A DNA stretch of 19,433 bases from Solirubrobacteraceae bacterium (GTDB taxonomy: Bacteria; Actinomycetota; Thermoleophilia; Solirubrobacterales; Solirubrobacteraceae): the NCBI GenBank assembly GCA_017882405.1, contig JADGPO010000023.1, forward strand, positions 1 to 19,433, in the 5' to 3' direction. The notes under the pieces are model-generated. The model had not been told where the DNA came from. It did no database searches and worked only from the letters and a program-made list of their open reading frames with translations. A program made the position numbers and the translations under genes. Positions 1-7,285 of this stretch are shown one piece after another (the first letter of the stretch is position 1; every line of letters starts with the position of its first letter).

Positions 1-244
1 CGGCGACCAGATCCCCACCCTTGGCCCGAGTGACCGCCTCCGTGAGTCGATCGGCCACGTCGTCGCGGACGGCGGGATCACGCAGCGTGGCGACGGCCCG
101 GTCTGCGAACGGACCCGGTCGCAGCACCGCGCGCCCCAGGTAGGACAGCACCAGGGCCAGGACGGCAAGCAGGACGGCCACACCGACGAGGACGCGGGCC
201 GCCCGGCTTCGACCGGGCGTGTCGCCCACCTCCCGGCTCGACAT
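1..244 (-). CDS. Membrane-anchored protein of unknown function, 5' part only
   Basis: The gene starts at ATG 242-244 and runs off the left edge of the window, so only about the first 81 residues are visible. A textbook Shine-Dalgarno sequence, AAGGAGG (252-258 on the minus strand), lies 7 nt before the ATG and fixes the start. The product opens with a short polar stretch (MSSREVGDTPGRSRAAR), then one strong hydrophobic segment at about residues 18-35 (VLVGVAVLLAVLALVLSYL), then an exported-looking region containing RPGPFADRAVATLRDPAVR. This resembles actinobacterial integral membrane proteins of unknown function that start with a TM helix and a 'FADRA..L.dp.v' segment. I infer a signal-anchor topology. 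No function can be named. It lies 68 nt downstream of the broken glutamate synthase gene on the same strand. Confidence 0.75.
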   Translation of the reverse strand, partial: MSSREVGDTPGRSRAARVLVGVAVLLAVLALVLSYLGRAVLRPGPFADRAVATLRDPAVRDDVADRLTEAVTRAKGGDLVA

Positions 245-251
245 CGCCCAC

Positions 252-258
252 CCTCCTT
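252..258 (-). promoter_or_regulatory. Ribosome binding site of the left-edge membrane protein
   Basis: AAGGAGG on the minus strand, spaced 7 nt from the ATG at 242-244. It is one of the few near-perfect Shine-Dalgarno sequences in the window and decides the start of the partial membrane-protein gene. Confidence 0.7.
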
Positions 259-312
259 CGATCGATCACCGACTATCGCACGACGCGCGGCGACCTCGAA
301 GCCTATTCGCGG

Positions 313-832
313 CTACAGACCGGCGCCAGCCAGACCGGGGATCCAGCTGGTGCCCGCGAGCGGCACGCGGGCCATGGCCGCGGCCTCGATCGTCAGCGCC
401 ACCAGGTCCTCGGGCTCGAGGTTGTGGACGTGGGACTTGCCGCACGCCCGGGCCAGCGTCTGCGTCTCCAGGGTCGATCTTGATCTCCAGGTCGTCGGGC
501 CCGGTCCAGTCCGGGTGCCGGCAGGCGCTGCGCTGGTCGATCCCCTTGGGCAGGTCGCGCATCTCGGCGACGCGGTCGGAGATCTTGTGGCCCAGCAGCA
601 TCCCGCCGCCGCCGGGCTTGGCTCCCTGTCCGATCACGACCTCGATCGCGTCGGCGCGGCGAAGGTCGTCGGGGTTCATCCCATAGCGCGAGGGCAGCAA
701 TTGGTAGACCAGACGAGACGAGTGCTCTCGCTCCTCGGGGGTCATGCCGCCGTCGCCGGTGGTCGTCGAGGTGCCGACCTCGCTGGCCCCCCGGCCGAGC
801 GCCTCCTTGGCGGGGCCGCTCAGCGCGCCGAA
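313..832 (-). pseudogene. Broken FMN-dependent glutamate synthase-like (GltB/GlxD-type) gene
   Basis: Two pieces of one protein family are visible in different frames. The upstream piece (832 down to about 476) reads FGALSGPAKEALGRGAS, TSTTTGDGGMTPEER, VIGQGAKPGGGGMLLGHKIS and LPKGIDQRSACRHPDWTGPD, ending in DDLEIKI. This is the FMN-binding barrel start of the glutamate synthase large-subunit family. The second piece (471 to the TAG at 313-315) reads LETQTLARACGKSHVHNLEP and ends in VPLAGTSWIPGLAGAGL, the C-terminus of the same family. The middle of the barrel is missing: the two pieces are joined over only 4 nt (472-475), with a frame change. The N-terminal portion before FGALSG is also missing, because upstream of 832 the sequence no longer looks like the family. 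From memory of the family, well over 100 residues are lost in the middle. The gene cannot make a working enzyme unless this is a sequence or assembly error. Confidence 0.8.
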
Positions 833-894
833 CAGCCCGGCGAGCGAGGCGGTGGCACCGCCCGCGGGCGGGATCGCCGCTGGAGGGGCGGGGG

Positions 895-1140
895 ATTGAC
901 CGCCACGGCAAGGCCCGTGGACGTGTCCAGCGCGACCTGACCGCCGAGGGCCACGTGCTCGGCACCCGCAACGCCACCAAGAAGATCCTCCAGGAGGCCT
1001 CCCACTACGGCTGCCAGGCGATCGTCATGGCCGCCGATCCCGACCGGGCGCGGTACGTGGCCACCGCGATGTGGAGCCAGGAGCCCCAGCGGGTGCGGCG
1101 CAAGGCGGGCATCCCGGTGTTCCTCGTGCCCGCCGAGTGA
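895..1140 (+). pseudogene. C-terminal fragment of a universal stress (UspA-like) domain protein
   Basis: An open frame ending at TGA 1138-1140 reads DRHGKARGRVQRDLTAEGH, then LGTRNATKKILQEASHYGC, QAIVMAADPDRARYVA and a terminal RRKAGIPVFLVPAE. The pattern 'ilqea...g..aIVMaa' followed by a C-terminal 'vPVflVp' strand matches the second half of a UspA fold. Such domains occur alone or at the C-terminus of amino-acid permeases. The first half of the domain is absent. Upstream of about 895 the frame has no plausible start with a ribosome site, and it quickly meets the broken glutamate synthase gene on the other strand. A gene caller may propose a GTG start at 955, but that would begin in mid-domain. 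I treat it as a remnant. The exact parent protein is uncertain. Confidence 0.55.
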
Positions 1141-1184
1141 CGGCTCGGTCGAGCGCCCCCTCGTCGAGGATCCGCTCGGCCACC

Positions 1185-2843
1185 TCAGACGATCTTGCCC
1201 GGGTTCAGGTTGCGACCCGGATCGGTCCCCGCAAACAGCGCCTGGAGCATCGCCACGCCGGGGGCGGAGATGTCCTGCTCCAGCCAGCGCGCGTGCTCGG
1301 TTCCCACCGCGTGGTGATGCGAGAGCGTGGCGCCGTGGTCGACGAAGCACTGCTGGATCGCGGACTTGACGACGTCGTACGCGGTGACCATGTCGGCGCC
1401 GGGCGAGGGCACGAAGGCGAAAGTGAAGTACAAGCACGCGCCCGCGTGATAGCTGTGCGACAGGTGGCACATGAGATAGCCGCGCACCCCGAGCTGGTCG
1501 AAGGCGTACTGGGCGGCGGTGCTCACCGCGTCATAGACGGCGGCCAGCGCGCTCCAGGGCATCGCGGTCTCCGAGACGTCGCCGACGGCGCCGCGGTCCA
1601 GGAGGAAGTCGCGGATGTAGGGCGTGTCGAACTTCTTGCGGTCATAGAGCGCGCCCGGTCCCGACCCGATACACAGGCCACCGTGGCCCTTGACGATCCG
1701 CCCGACGGTCCGCCGGCGGGCGGCGACCTGCCGCGGGCTGCCCTCGTAGCCGATGAACGACAGGCACATGCGGTGCACGTCAAAGCCGCGGCGGCGGCGC
1801 AGGAACGTCCTCAGCGCCCACGACTGCAGATGGTCAAGCGGCGTCGGGTTCTGGCGCATCGCGAACGAGAACTGCGTCTCGTGGGCGTCCGAGACGCGCG
1901 TCACCGAGACCGCACATTCCTGGGCGGCGAGGTCACGCATCGCCGCCAACCCGTCGGCAAAGCTGGGGAACAGGTAGCCGAGGATCGTGCGCTCCGCGGG
2001 GAGCCTGTGCACCTGCACGGTCGCCTCGGTGATGATCCCCAGCCGCCCCTCTGAGCCGAGCACCATCTCGCGCACGCTCGGCCCGCTGGAGGTCGCCGGC
2101 ACCGGGCGGATCACGAGCGTCCCCGAGGGGGTGACGACGCGCAGGCCCCGCGTCAAATCAGCGACGTCGCCGTAGCGGTCGGACTGCATGCCCGAGGATC
2201 GCGTGGCGATCCACCCGCCGAGCGTCGAGTGCGGAAACGAGTCCGGCAGATGGCCCATCGTGTAGCCCGCCGCGCCGAGCTGCTCCTCCAGCGCCGGACC
2301 CAGCACGCCCGCCTGAACGCGCGCCAGGCGTGAGGCGGGGTCGATCTCCAGCACCCTGTCCAGGCGCGCCAGGTCGACCGAGATGACCGGCCGCGTCTCG
2401 TCGGCGGGAGCCTCCAGCGAGCCGGAGATCGACGAGCCGCCCCCGAACGGGATGACGACGGCGTCGAAGCTCACCGCGGCCCGCAGGATCTCGCCGATCT
2501 GCTCCTCGTCCGCCGGGCGCAGGACCACATCGGGAACGCGGCCCAGCTCGCCCTGGCGCTGCAGGATCAGGTCGCGCAGCGACTTGCCGCGCCCGTGCAC
2601 GACGCGGTCGTGGGGATCGACCGACGACAACGCCGGCGTGACCGCCTGCTCGAGCGCCTCGCGCAGCCCTTTCGGCAGCCGGGACTCGGGGACCGTCAGC
2701 TCGTCAAAGCACGGCGCCGGCGCGGTGGGCGCGCCCACCTTCAGGCCGATCACCTGCTCGATGAACGGCGCCAGGGCGGGCTTGTCGGCATGGGTGAACT
2801 CCATCCCCTCCGGACCCCAGCCCCACCATTTCATCGCGGCCAT
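1185..2843 (-). CDS. FAD-binding oxidase, alkylglycerone-phosphate synthase (AGPS)-like
   Basis: The 552-residue product is a VAO/PCMH-family flavoenzyme closest in motif pattern to alkyldihydroxyacetone-phosphate synthase, which swaps the acyl chain of acyl-DHAP for a fatty alcohol to form the ether bond of ether lipids. Visible motifs: FAD pyrophosphate loop IPFGGGSSISGSLEAP (about 131-146); GYTMGHLPDSFPHSTLGGWI (about 193-212) followed by ATRSSGMQSDRYG; MVLGSEGRLGIITEATVQVH (260-279); the AGPS-type SHSYHAGACLYFTFAF (462-477); the His loop LSHHHAVG (508-515); and the terminal NLNPGKI. The Tyr of CLYFTF and the HHH triplet correspond to known AGPS active-site residues. The ATG at 2841-2843 is chosen because family similarity begins at MAAMKWWGWGPEGMEF; the frame stays open further upstream without similarity. 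It is the third gene of a minus-strand run, 52 nt after the gene for the unknown protein. The real acceptor could be another alcohol or a D-2-hydroxyacid, as the superfamily is broad. Confidence 0.85.
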   Translation of the reverse strand: MAAMKWWGWGPEGMEFTHADKPALAPFIEQVIGLKVGAPTAPAPCFDELTVPESRLPKGLREALEQAVTPALSSVDPHDRVVHGRGKSLRDLILQRQGELGRVPDVVLRPADEEQIGEILRAAVSFDAVVIPFGGGSSISGSLEAPADETRPVISVDLARLDRVLEIDPASRLARVQAGVLGPALEEQLGAAGYTMGHLPDSFPHSTLGGWIATRSSGMQSDRYGDVADLTRGLRVVTPSGTLVIRPVPATSSGPSVREMVLGSEGRLGIITEATVQVHRLPAERTILGYLFPSFADGLAAMRDLAAQECAVSVTRVSDAHETQFSFAMRQNPTPLDHLQSWALRTFLRRRRGFDVHRMCLSFIGYEGSPRQVAARRRTVGRIVKGHGGLCIGSGPGALYDRKKFDTPYIRDFLLDRGAVGDVSETAMPWSALAAVYDAVSTAAQYAFDQLGVRGYLMCHLSHSYHAGACLYFTFAFVPSPGADMVTAYDVVKSAIQQCFVDHGATLSHHHAVGTEHARWLEQDISAPGVAMLQALFAGTDPGRNLNPGKIV

Positions 2844-2895
2844 GTCGTGACCATAGCCACCGCCCGGGCGCCGGGGACAGCCCGGCAAAAGCCGA

Positions 2896-4035
2896 TCAGG
2901 CGTGCGAGCGGTGGTGCGCGCGCGTGACCGCCACCAGGGAGGGCTCGTCCGGGTTGGGCGGCTTGGCGGGGCCGGCATCGAGGATCCGCTGCGGCGTGAT
3001 CCGGTCGCGGATCGCGACGTCCAGCGCCGCCTCCCACAGCGGTGTCTCGAGTTTCGCCAGCGCCTTGCCGGCCGCGCCTCCGACCCCCTTCCACCCGATC
3101 CCGATGGCGGTCAGGATCACCCCGGCGCCGCTCACGATGCCGGCCGCGTCGTCGAAGATCAGCATCACCGCGATCCCGACCACGAACAGCACCACCGCCG
3201 CGATCAGCAGCGGGGCGTGATGCTTGAGCACCGGTGAAACCAGCTTCCCCGTGCTCACCAGGAGGCTCTCGGCGGATCCCACGTAGTCCTGCATCTCGAG
3301 CATCTCGGTAGCGCGCTTCTCGCCCGAGATCAGGCTGCGCCACAGGCGGCCCTGGGCCTGGAGCAGCGCCACGTCCAGTTGCTCCTGGGCCGGGTCGCCC
3401 GTGGGTTGCTGCGCGTAGCTTCCCCACTTCTCCAGCGAGCTGGCGACCACGTGCCCGGCGTGCGGCGGCAGCGTCGTTGACAATTGGCGCAGCCACGCCG
3501 CCAGCGTCGCCACGCGTTCCGGGGAGAGCTCGCGTCGCCAGTCGGCGGCGTTGCGGGTGACGTCGGCCAGCGCGCGCCCGAGGCTGTAGCCCTTGCCCAG
3601 CCGGAAGTCGGCGGCGGTCAGCACCGCCAGCAGCTCGATGTGAAACGCCTCGACCGCGGCGTCGCGCTCATCTCCGGTCGTTCCCTCCAGCTGCTCGGCG
3701 AAGAGCTGCGCGTCGGGCGCCCACAGGCCAGCGGCGGCGATCCTGAGACGCATCTTCGTGATCCCCGCCTGAACCTGGTAGAGCCCGATCCGGGCCCACT
3801 CGTCGGTCGTCAGATCGGACAGCTCCGGCAGATGGTCGTCCTCTCCGGGCGCCGGCGGCGGCTGCGGAGCGGGTCGGTAGATCTCGGCCATCTGCCACCC
3901 CAGCTGGAATGCCGTGCCCACCCGCGGATCGGGTGATCCGTGGGCCCGTCGCTTGGCCTGCGCCAGCGTCGTGTCGGCGAACGTCTTGAGCGCCAGCCCG
4001 GGATCGTCGGCCGGCGGGCCCACGGTGCTGCTCAT
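2896..4035 (-). CDS. Unknown protein with two C-terminal membrane segments
   Basis: This 379-residue protein belongs to no family I recognise. Residues 1-270 look soluble, helical and Ala/Leu/Arg-rich, with a Pro-rich stretch near 54-63 (RPAPQPPPAP). Two adjacent hydrophobic segments follow, at about 274-294 (APLLIAAVVLFVVGIAVMLIF) and 297-315 (AGIVSGAGVILTAIGIGW), with the short acidic turn DDAA between them. A mixed C-terminal tail carries the conserved-looking segment DVAIRDRITPQRIL and ends basic and His-rich (RAHHRSHA). I infer a hairpin-anchored cytoplasmic domain. The ATG at 4033-4035 comes 4 nt after the phosphoesterase stop, so the two are almost certainly co-translated; no clear Shine-Dalgarno is visible. 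It lies between a phospholipase-like phosphoesterase and an ether-lipid-type FAD enzyme, which suggests a membrane-lipid-related role, but this is inference only. Confidence 0.8.
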   Translation of the reverse strand: MSSTVGPPADDPGLALKTFADTTLAQAKRRAHGSPDPRVGTAFQLGWQMAEIYRPAPQPPPAPGEDDHLPELSDLTTDEWARIGLYQVQAGITKMRLRIAAAGLWAPDAQLFAEQLEGTTGDERDAAVEAFHIELLAVLTAADFRLGKGYSLGRALADVTRNAADWRRELSPERVATLAAWLRQLSTTLPPHAGHVVASSLEKWGSYAQQPTGDPAQEQLDVALLQAQGRLWRSLISGEKRATEMLEMQDYVGSAESLLVSTGKLVSPVLKHHAPLLIAAVVLFVVGIAVMLIFDDAAGIVSGAGVILTAIGIGWKGVGGAAGKALAKLETPLWEAALDVAIRDRITPQRILDAGPAKPPNPDEPSLVAVTRAHHRSHA

Positions 4036-4039
4036 CGGC

Positions 4040-5605
4040 TCACGGATGCCCGCCGGGCAGTCCCGCGTGGCGCAGCAGGCGCGCCATCTCGTAGAAGCCA
4101 CTCTGGAAGTCCGTCAGCGGGCGAGGCTGCGTGTTGGCGGTCGGATGCTCGACCCCGGCCTGGCGCAGCGCGGCGTGCCAGCCGTTGAGCCGGGTGATCA
4201 GATGCCCGTGGTCGGCCACTTCGGCGCGCGGCGGCCCGTCGCGCAGCAGATGGCCGAGATGCTGGGCGTTGGCCGCGCGGGCGCTCACCGCCGGGATCTG
4301 CCCGTCGCGGACGCAGAAGGTGGCGAGGATCGTCTTCATAATCGAGGTGTGGTCGAAGTGGATGTCGGCCGGCAGACCATGCGACGTCGAGCCGGCCTGG
4401 ACCAGCGGTGAGACGAGCAGCGCCGGGACGCGCACGCCGAGACGCTGGAAGTTGTGGTCCTCGTCGACGGCCGCCGGGGGCGCCACGTGGTCGTAGAAGC
4501 CACCGTGCTCGTCGTAGGTGATGATCAGCAGCGTCTTTGACCAGATCTCGGGATTGGAGGTCAGGGCGTTGTAGATCGTCAGGATCAGATCCTGTCCGGC
4601 GAGCACGTCGGACGGCGGATGGTCGTCGTTGGAGTCGGGCCCCAGCACGCGCAGGTCCTTGAACCGGGGATCGATCCAGCTGACCTGGGGCAGCCGGTTC
4701 TGCGCGATGTCGTCCAGGAACGACAGGTCCTCCTGCAGCACCTCGCCGGCCGCCCGCTCGCGCGTCGAGAGCTTGCGCGCATCGACATACGAGAAGCGGC
4801 TGTGATGCGAGAGCCGGTAGGCCGGATCGACCGCTCGCAGCGTCGCGGGATCGAACGAGTACCAGCCCCAGTTCACGTCGCACTCGTCCAGGTGGCGCAC
4901 GAAGCTCGGCAGCTCGTACAGCGGTGGCGAGACGTCGTCGCGGGTGCCCGCCGCCCGGCCGGCGACCGCATAGAGCCGGTTGGGCCAGGTGGCACCGGGG
5001 ACCGAGCTGAACCACCGGTCCACGACGCAGTACTCGGCCGCCAGGTGGTCGTAGACGGGCAGGTCGTCGGCGTCGTAGTAGCCCATGACCAGTCCCGGGT
5101 CGGGAACCGGCACGCCGAGCTTGGCCGCCCGCGCCTTGGAGATCCGGGCGAAGTTCTGCGGGAAGCCGCTCATCTTTCCCGCACCGATCTGCTCGTCGAC
5201 CGAGTGGCCGCCGTGGTCGGGGTCCTCGGCCTCCCCGGTGAACTGCGTCTGCTCCAAGTGGTGGATCGGATAGGGCTTGCCGTCGGCCTGGTTGACGTCG
5301 CGCTCGGTCAGGCTCAGGCCATTGACGTCCGTCCGTCCGCGGCCGGGGTGGGTGGGATCCGATTCCGGCAGCGACAGATAGCCGAGCATGTGGTCGAAGG
5401 ACCGGTTCTCCAGCATGACCACGACGATGTGCTCAATCTGCTCCAGCCGCTTGGCGGCCGGGTCGGCCGGGGCGGGTATCCGCCCCGCCGGCGTGGGCGG
5501 GATCGGCGCCGCCGCCACGTCGATGATCTTCCGCCACTTCTCCGGCAGCAGGTGCGCCACCGCCCGCAGCGCCGTGCGCTCCGCGTCCTCGATAAACCCG
5601 CTCAT
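4040..5605 (-). CDS. Phosphoesterase family protein (phospholipase C / acid phosphatase AcpA-like)
   Basis: The 521-residue product belongs to the bacterial phosphoesterase family that includes non-haemolytic phospholipase C and AcpA-type acid phosphatases, which hydrolyse phosphomonoesters or phospholipid head groups. Visible motifs: [20 protein letters not shown] (57-76), whose E and N bind metal; [17 protein letters not shown] (about 183-199); [16 protein letters not shown] (201-216), the nucleophile region with Thr in the Ser/Thr position; [19 protein letters not shown] (359-377), metal ligands D/E; and [10 protein letters not shown] (417-426). No signal peptide or Tat motif is seen: the N-terminus is [20 protein letters not shown], so unlike many relatives it may remain cytoplasmic or be anchored by a partner. 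The start ATG 5603-5605 has AGGAGG 5 nt upstream (5611-5616). It is the first gene of the three-gene operon with the unknown membrane protein and the AGPS-like enzyme. Substrate unknown. Confidence 0.88.
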   Translation of the reverse strand: MSGFIEDAERTALRAVAHLLPEKWRKIIDVAAAPIPPTPAGRIPAPADPAAKRLEQIEHIVVVMLENRSFDHMLGYLSLPESDPTHPGRGRTDVNGLSLTERDVNQADGKPYPIHHLEQTQFTGEAEDPDHGGHSVDEQIGAGKMSGFPQNFARISKARAAKLGVPVPDPGLVMGYYDADDLPVYDHLAAEYCVVDRWFSSVPGATWPNRLYAVAGRAAGTRDDVSPPLYELPSFVRHLDECDVNWGWYSFDPATLRAVDPAYRLSHHSRFSYVDARKLSTRERAAGEVLQEDLSFLDDIAQNRLPQVSWIDPRFKDLRVLGPDSNDDHPPSDVLAGQDLILTIYNALTSNPEIWSKTLLIITYDEHGGFYDHVAPPAAVDEDHNFQRLGVRVPALLVSPLVQAGSTSHGLPADIHFDHTSIMKTILATFCVRDGQIPAVSARAANAQHLGHLLRDGPPRAEVADHGHLITRLNGWHAALRQAGVEHPTANTQPRPLTDFQSGFYEMARLLRHAGLPGGHP

Positions 5606-5610
5606 CCGTT

Positions 5611-5616
5611 CCTCCT
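5611..5616 (-). promoter_or_regulatory. Ribosome binding site of the phosphoesterase gene
   Basis: AGGAGG on the minus strand, 5 nt before ATG 5603-5605. It supports this start over any internal Met and marks the first gene of the operon as strongly translated. Confidence 0.7.
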
Positions 5617-5637
5617 GGTCCGCCCTGTCGGGGCGAG

Positions 5638-5666
5638 AATCTCCCCGATCGGCGCTCCGCCGTCAA
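5638..5666 (-). promoter_or_regulatory. Possible sigma-70-type promoter for the phosphoesterase operon
   Basis: On the minus strand a TTGACG box (5661-5666) matches the -35 consensus in five of six positions. It is followed after exactly 17 nt by GAGATT (5638-5643), a weak -10 box with three of six matches. The position, about 33 nt upstream of the phosphoesterase ATG, fits a short leader carrying the AGGAGG site. The -35 is good and the -10 poor, so this is a candidate only. Confidence 0.3.
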
Positions 5667-5685
5667 GGGGCGTGCAGGGATGCGT

Positions 5686-5850
5686 TCAGCTCGCGTCGGG
5701 GCGCCCGTGCAAACGCGCCAGCTTGATCGCCGGCTCCAGCGAGAGCAGGTCATCGGAGTCCGGCTCCAGGCCGGTCAGCTCCTCGATCCGCCCCAGCCGC
5801 TGGCGCAGCGTGTTGGGATGGATCTACAGCGCTCGGGCGGACTCGATTAC
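5686..5850 (-). pseudogene. C-terminal helix-turn-helix remnant of a PucR-type regulator
   Basis: The minus-strand frame ending at TGA 5686-5688 reads [20 protein letters not shown], then [20 protein letters not shown] and RPDAS. The '[17 protein letters not shown]' string is the hallmark C-terminal HTH of PucR/CdaR-type regulators. Just before it an in-frame TAG (5824-5826) stands where the family has an aromatic residue (ALYIHPNT). The preceding codons ESARAL still fit the family, and the similarity then ends at about 5850, where glutamine synthetase sequence begins on the other strand. So both the nonsense codon and the loss of the N-terminal several hundred residues inactivate it. In related genomes PucR-type regulators sit beside amino-acid or nitrogen genes, which fits the neighbouring glutamine synthetase remnant. 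Confidence 0.75.
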
Positions 5851-6542
5851 GGGCTGATCGCCACCTTCATGCCCAAGCCGTTAGCGCACCTGACCGGCAA
5901 CGGCTGCCATTTCCACGTTTCGCTGTGGAAGGACGGGGAGAACGTGTTCGAGCGAGATCCGTCCGATGACCCCCGGGGTCTCGGCCTGTCGGAGCTCGGC
6001 TACAACTTCATCGGCGGCCTGAAGGCCAACGCCAAGGCCTACATCGCGGTGACCGCGCCGACGGTGAACTCCTACAAGCGGCTGGTCGTGGACGCGCGCC
6101 GAGTTCGGGCGCGACGTGGGCGCCGGCGTAGGTCAGCTACGGGTACAACAACCGCACCCAGATGCTGCGCGTGCCCGCCCCCGGGCGGATCGAGGACCGC
6201 ACCGTCGACGGGTCCTGCAATCCCTACCTGGCGGCCACCGCGATGCTGACCGCCGGCCGGGACGGCATCGAGCGCGGCCTGGACGCCGGTGATCCCAACT
6301 CGGCCAACCTGTACAAGCTCTCGGCGCAGGAGCGCGCCGCCGCCGGGATCGAACTGCTGCCCGGCAACCTGCTGGACGCGACTCGCCAGCTGGCGGCCAA
6401 TGACGCGCTGCGGGCCGGCTTCGGCAAGACCCCCGACGGCGACTACCTTGACTACTTCGTGGAGGTCAAGCAGCGCGAGGTCCAGGCCGCCCACGAGCAG
6501 ATCACCAGCTGGGAGCTGGAGCGCTACCTGCAGCTGTTCTGA
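5845..6542 (+). pseudogene. Glutamine synthetase (type III-like GlnA/GlnT) remnant, C-terminal half
   Basis: Two frames cover the C-terminal half of a glutamine synthetase. The first (5848 to about 6090) reads [53 protein letters not shown] and [12 protein letters not shown]. It contains the catalytic-domain HFHVS and NSYKRL motifs that bind ATP and glutamate. The second (about 6091-6542) continues in a different frame with [12 protein letters not shown], then TAG at 6129-6131 in place of the expected Tyr, then [36 protein letters not shown] and the terminal [13 protein letters not shown]. So there is a net 2-nt insertion near 6090-6100, one nonsense codon, and no N-terminal half (roughly 200 residues missing). 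The stop is TGA 6540-6542. The gene faces the exonuclease convergently. With these three defects no ammonia-assimilating enzyme can be produced from the sequence as given. Confidence 0.85.
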
Positions 6543-6637
6543 TCCGGTCACCCGCAACACCGGGGTCCCGCTCGCGTTCCCGGTCGGCTGAGTGCTCGAT
6601 CCTGGCAGCTATTTGTCCTCTATCCAGCACGACCCCG

Positions 6638-7285
6638 TCACACCCGGCGCATACCGGCCAGCAGCGCCTCCGCGTCGCGCAGCGACCCGACCGTCTGAGG
6701 CCCGCGTGCCACGTCGAGGTGCGACGCCAACGCGATGAACGCCTTGGCGGTGGTCAGGGCGTCGCCGAGGGCGTGATGGGGCGTCTCGCCCGGGATCCCC
6801 AGCACCGCGCACAGCCGCGCCAGCGACAGGCCCGCGGGGACCACGCCGTCTCGCTCGCGCAGCCACAGCCGCCCCAGAGCCTCGGTGTCCGCCTCGGGCG
6901 CCAGGCGCACCCGCCGGCGGCGCAGCTCGCGTCCCAGGAACGTGCGCTCCACCACGGCGGTGTGGAAGACCGGCACCCGACCGGCCAGCATCCTCAGCAG
7001 CTCATCCACGGCCGCCGAGAGCGGCGGAGCGCCGGCCAGGTCGGCGGAGCGCAGCTTGTGCACCAGCACGGCCGCGTGCGCGGGCGCGCGGTCCGCGCGG
7101 GCGAGCGCGTACATGGCCTCACCGAGGGCGATCACGCCCCCGAGCACCGGGACGGCGCCGATCGCGATGATCTCGTCCGAGCGCTGCAGGCCGGTGAGCT
7201 CCAGGTCGACGACGCACCAGCCGGCCGCTCGCCACGGGGTGTCCGGCGCCGGAAGGCCGGGGAGCTCGCGGGAGCGGAGCCTCAC
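6638..7285 (-). CDS. DnaQ-like 3'-5' exonuclease
   Basis: The 215-residue product is a DEDDh-type exonuclease of the DNA polymerase III epsilon superfamily. The Exo I motif is CVVDLELTG with D27 and E29. Exo II is VFHTAVVERTFLGREL, with Glu (E113) where Asp is usual and Thr where Asn is common. Exo III is HHALGDALTTA with H170 and D175. The GTG at 7283-7285 is chosen as start because it overlaps the TGA of the upstream CBS/DUF294 gene (GTGA, 4 nt), a typical coupling. Family similarity begins soon after; the open frame further upstream is a shadow. The enzyme would degrade nucleic acid 3' ends in the cytoplasm. The pairing of a cNMP/CBS/DUF294 protein with such an exonuclease recurs in bacteria, to my knowledge, but the joint role is unclear. 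It is the last gene of the eight-gene minus-strand run. Confidence 0.85.
   Translation of the reverse strand: MRLRSRELPGLPAPDTPWRAAGWCVVDLELTGLQRSDEIIAIGAVPVLGGVIALGEAMYALARADRAPAHAAVLVHKLRSADLAGAPPLSAAVDELLRMLAGRVPVFHTAVVERTFLGRELRRRRVRLAPEADTEALGRLWLRERDGVVPAGLSLARLCAVLGIPGETPHHALGDALTTAKAFIALASHLDVARGPQTVGSLRDAEALLAGMRRV

Noticed and set aside
4619..5857. A 412-residue plus-strand reading frame opposite the phosphoesterase
   Set aside because: It shows no family similarity, is Val/Arg/Gln-rich as expected from antisense of GC-rich genes, and the minus-strand frame carries all phosphoesterase motifs.
5824..6131. TAG read as a sense codon (amber recoding) in the PucR and glutamine synthetase remnants
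   Set aside because: TAG is the natural stop of many intact genes in the window (response regulator, SDR, MarR, aldo/keto reductase, DUF3037, HipA-like, luciferase-like), so reassignment is not credible; both genes are also truncated.
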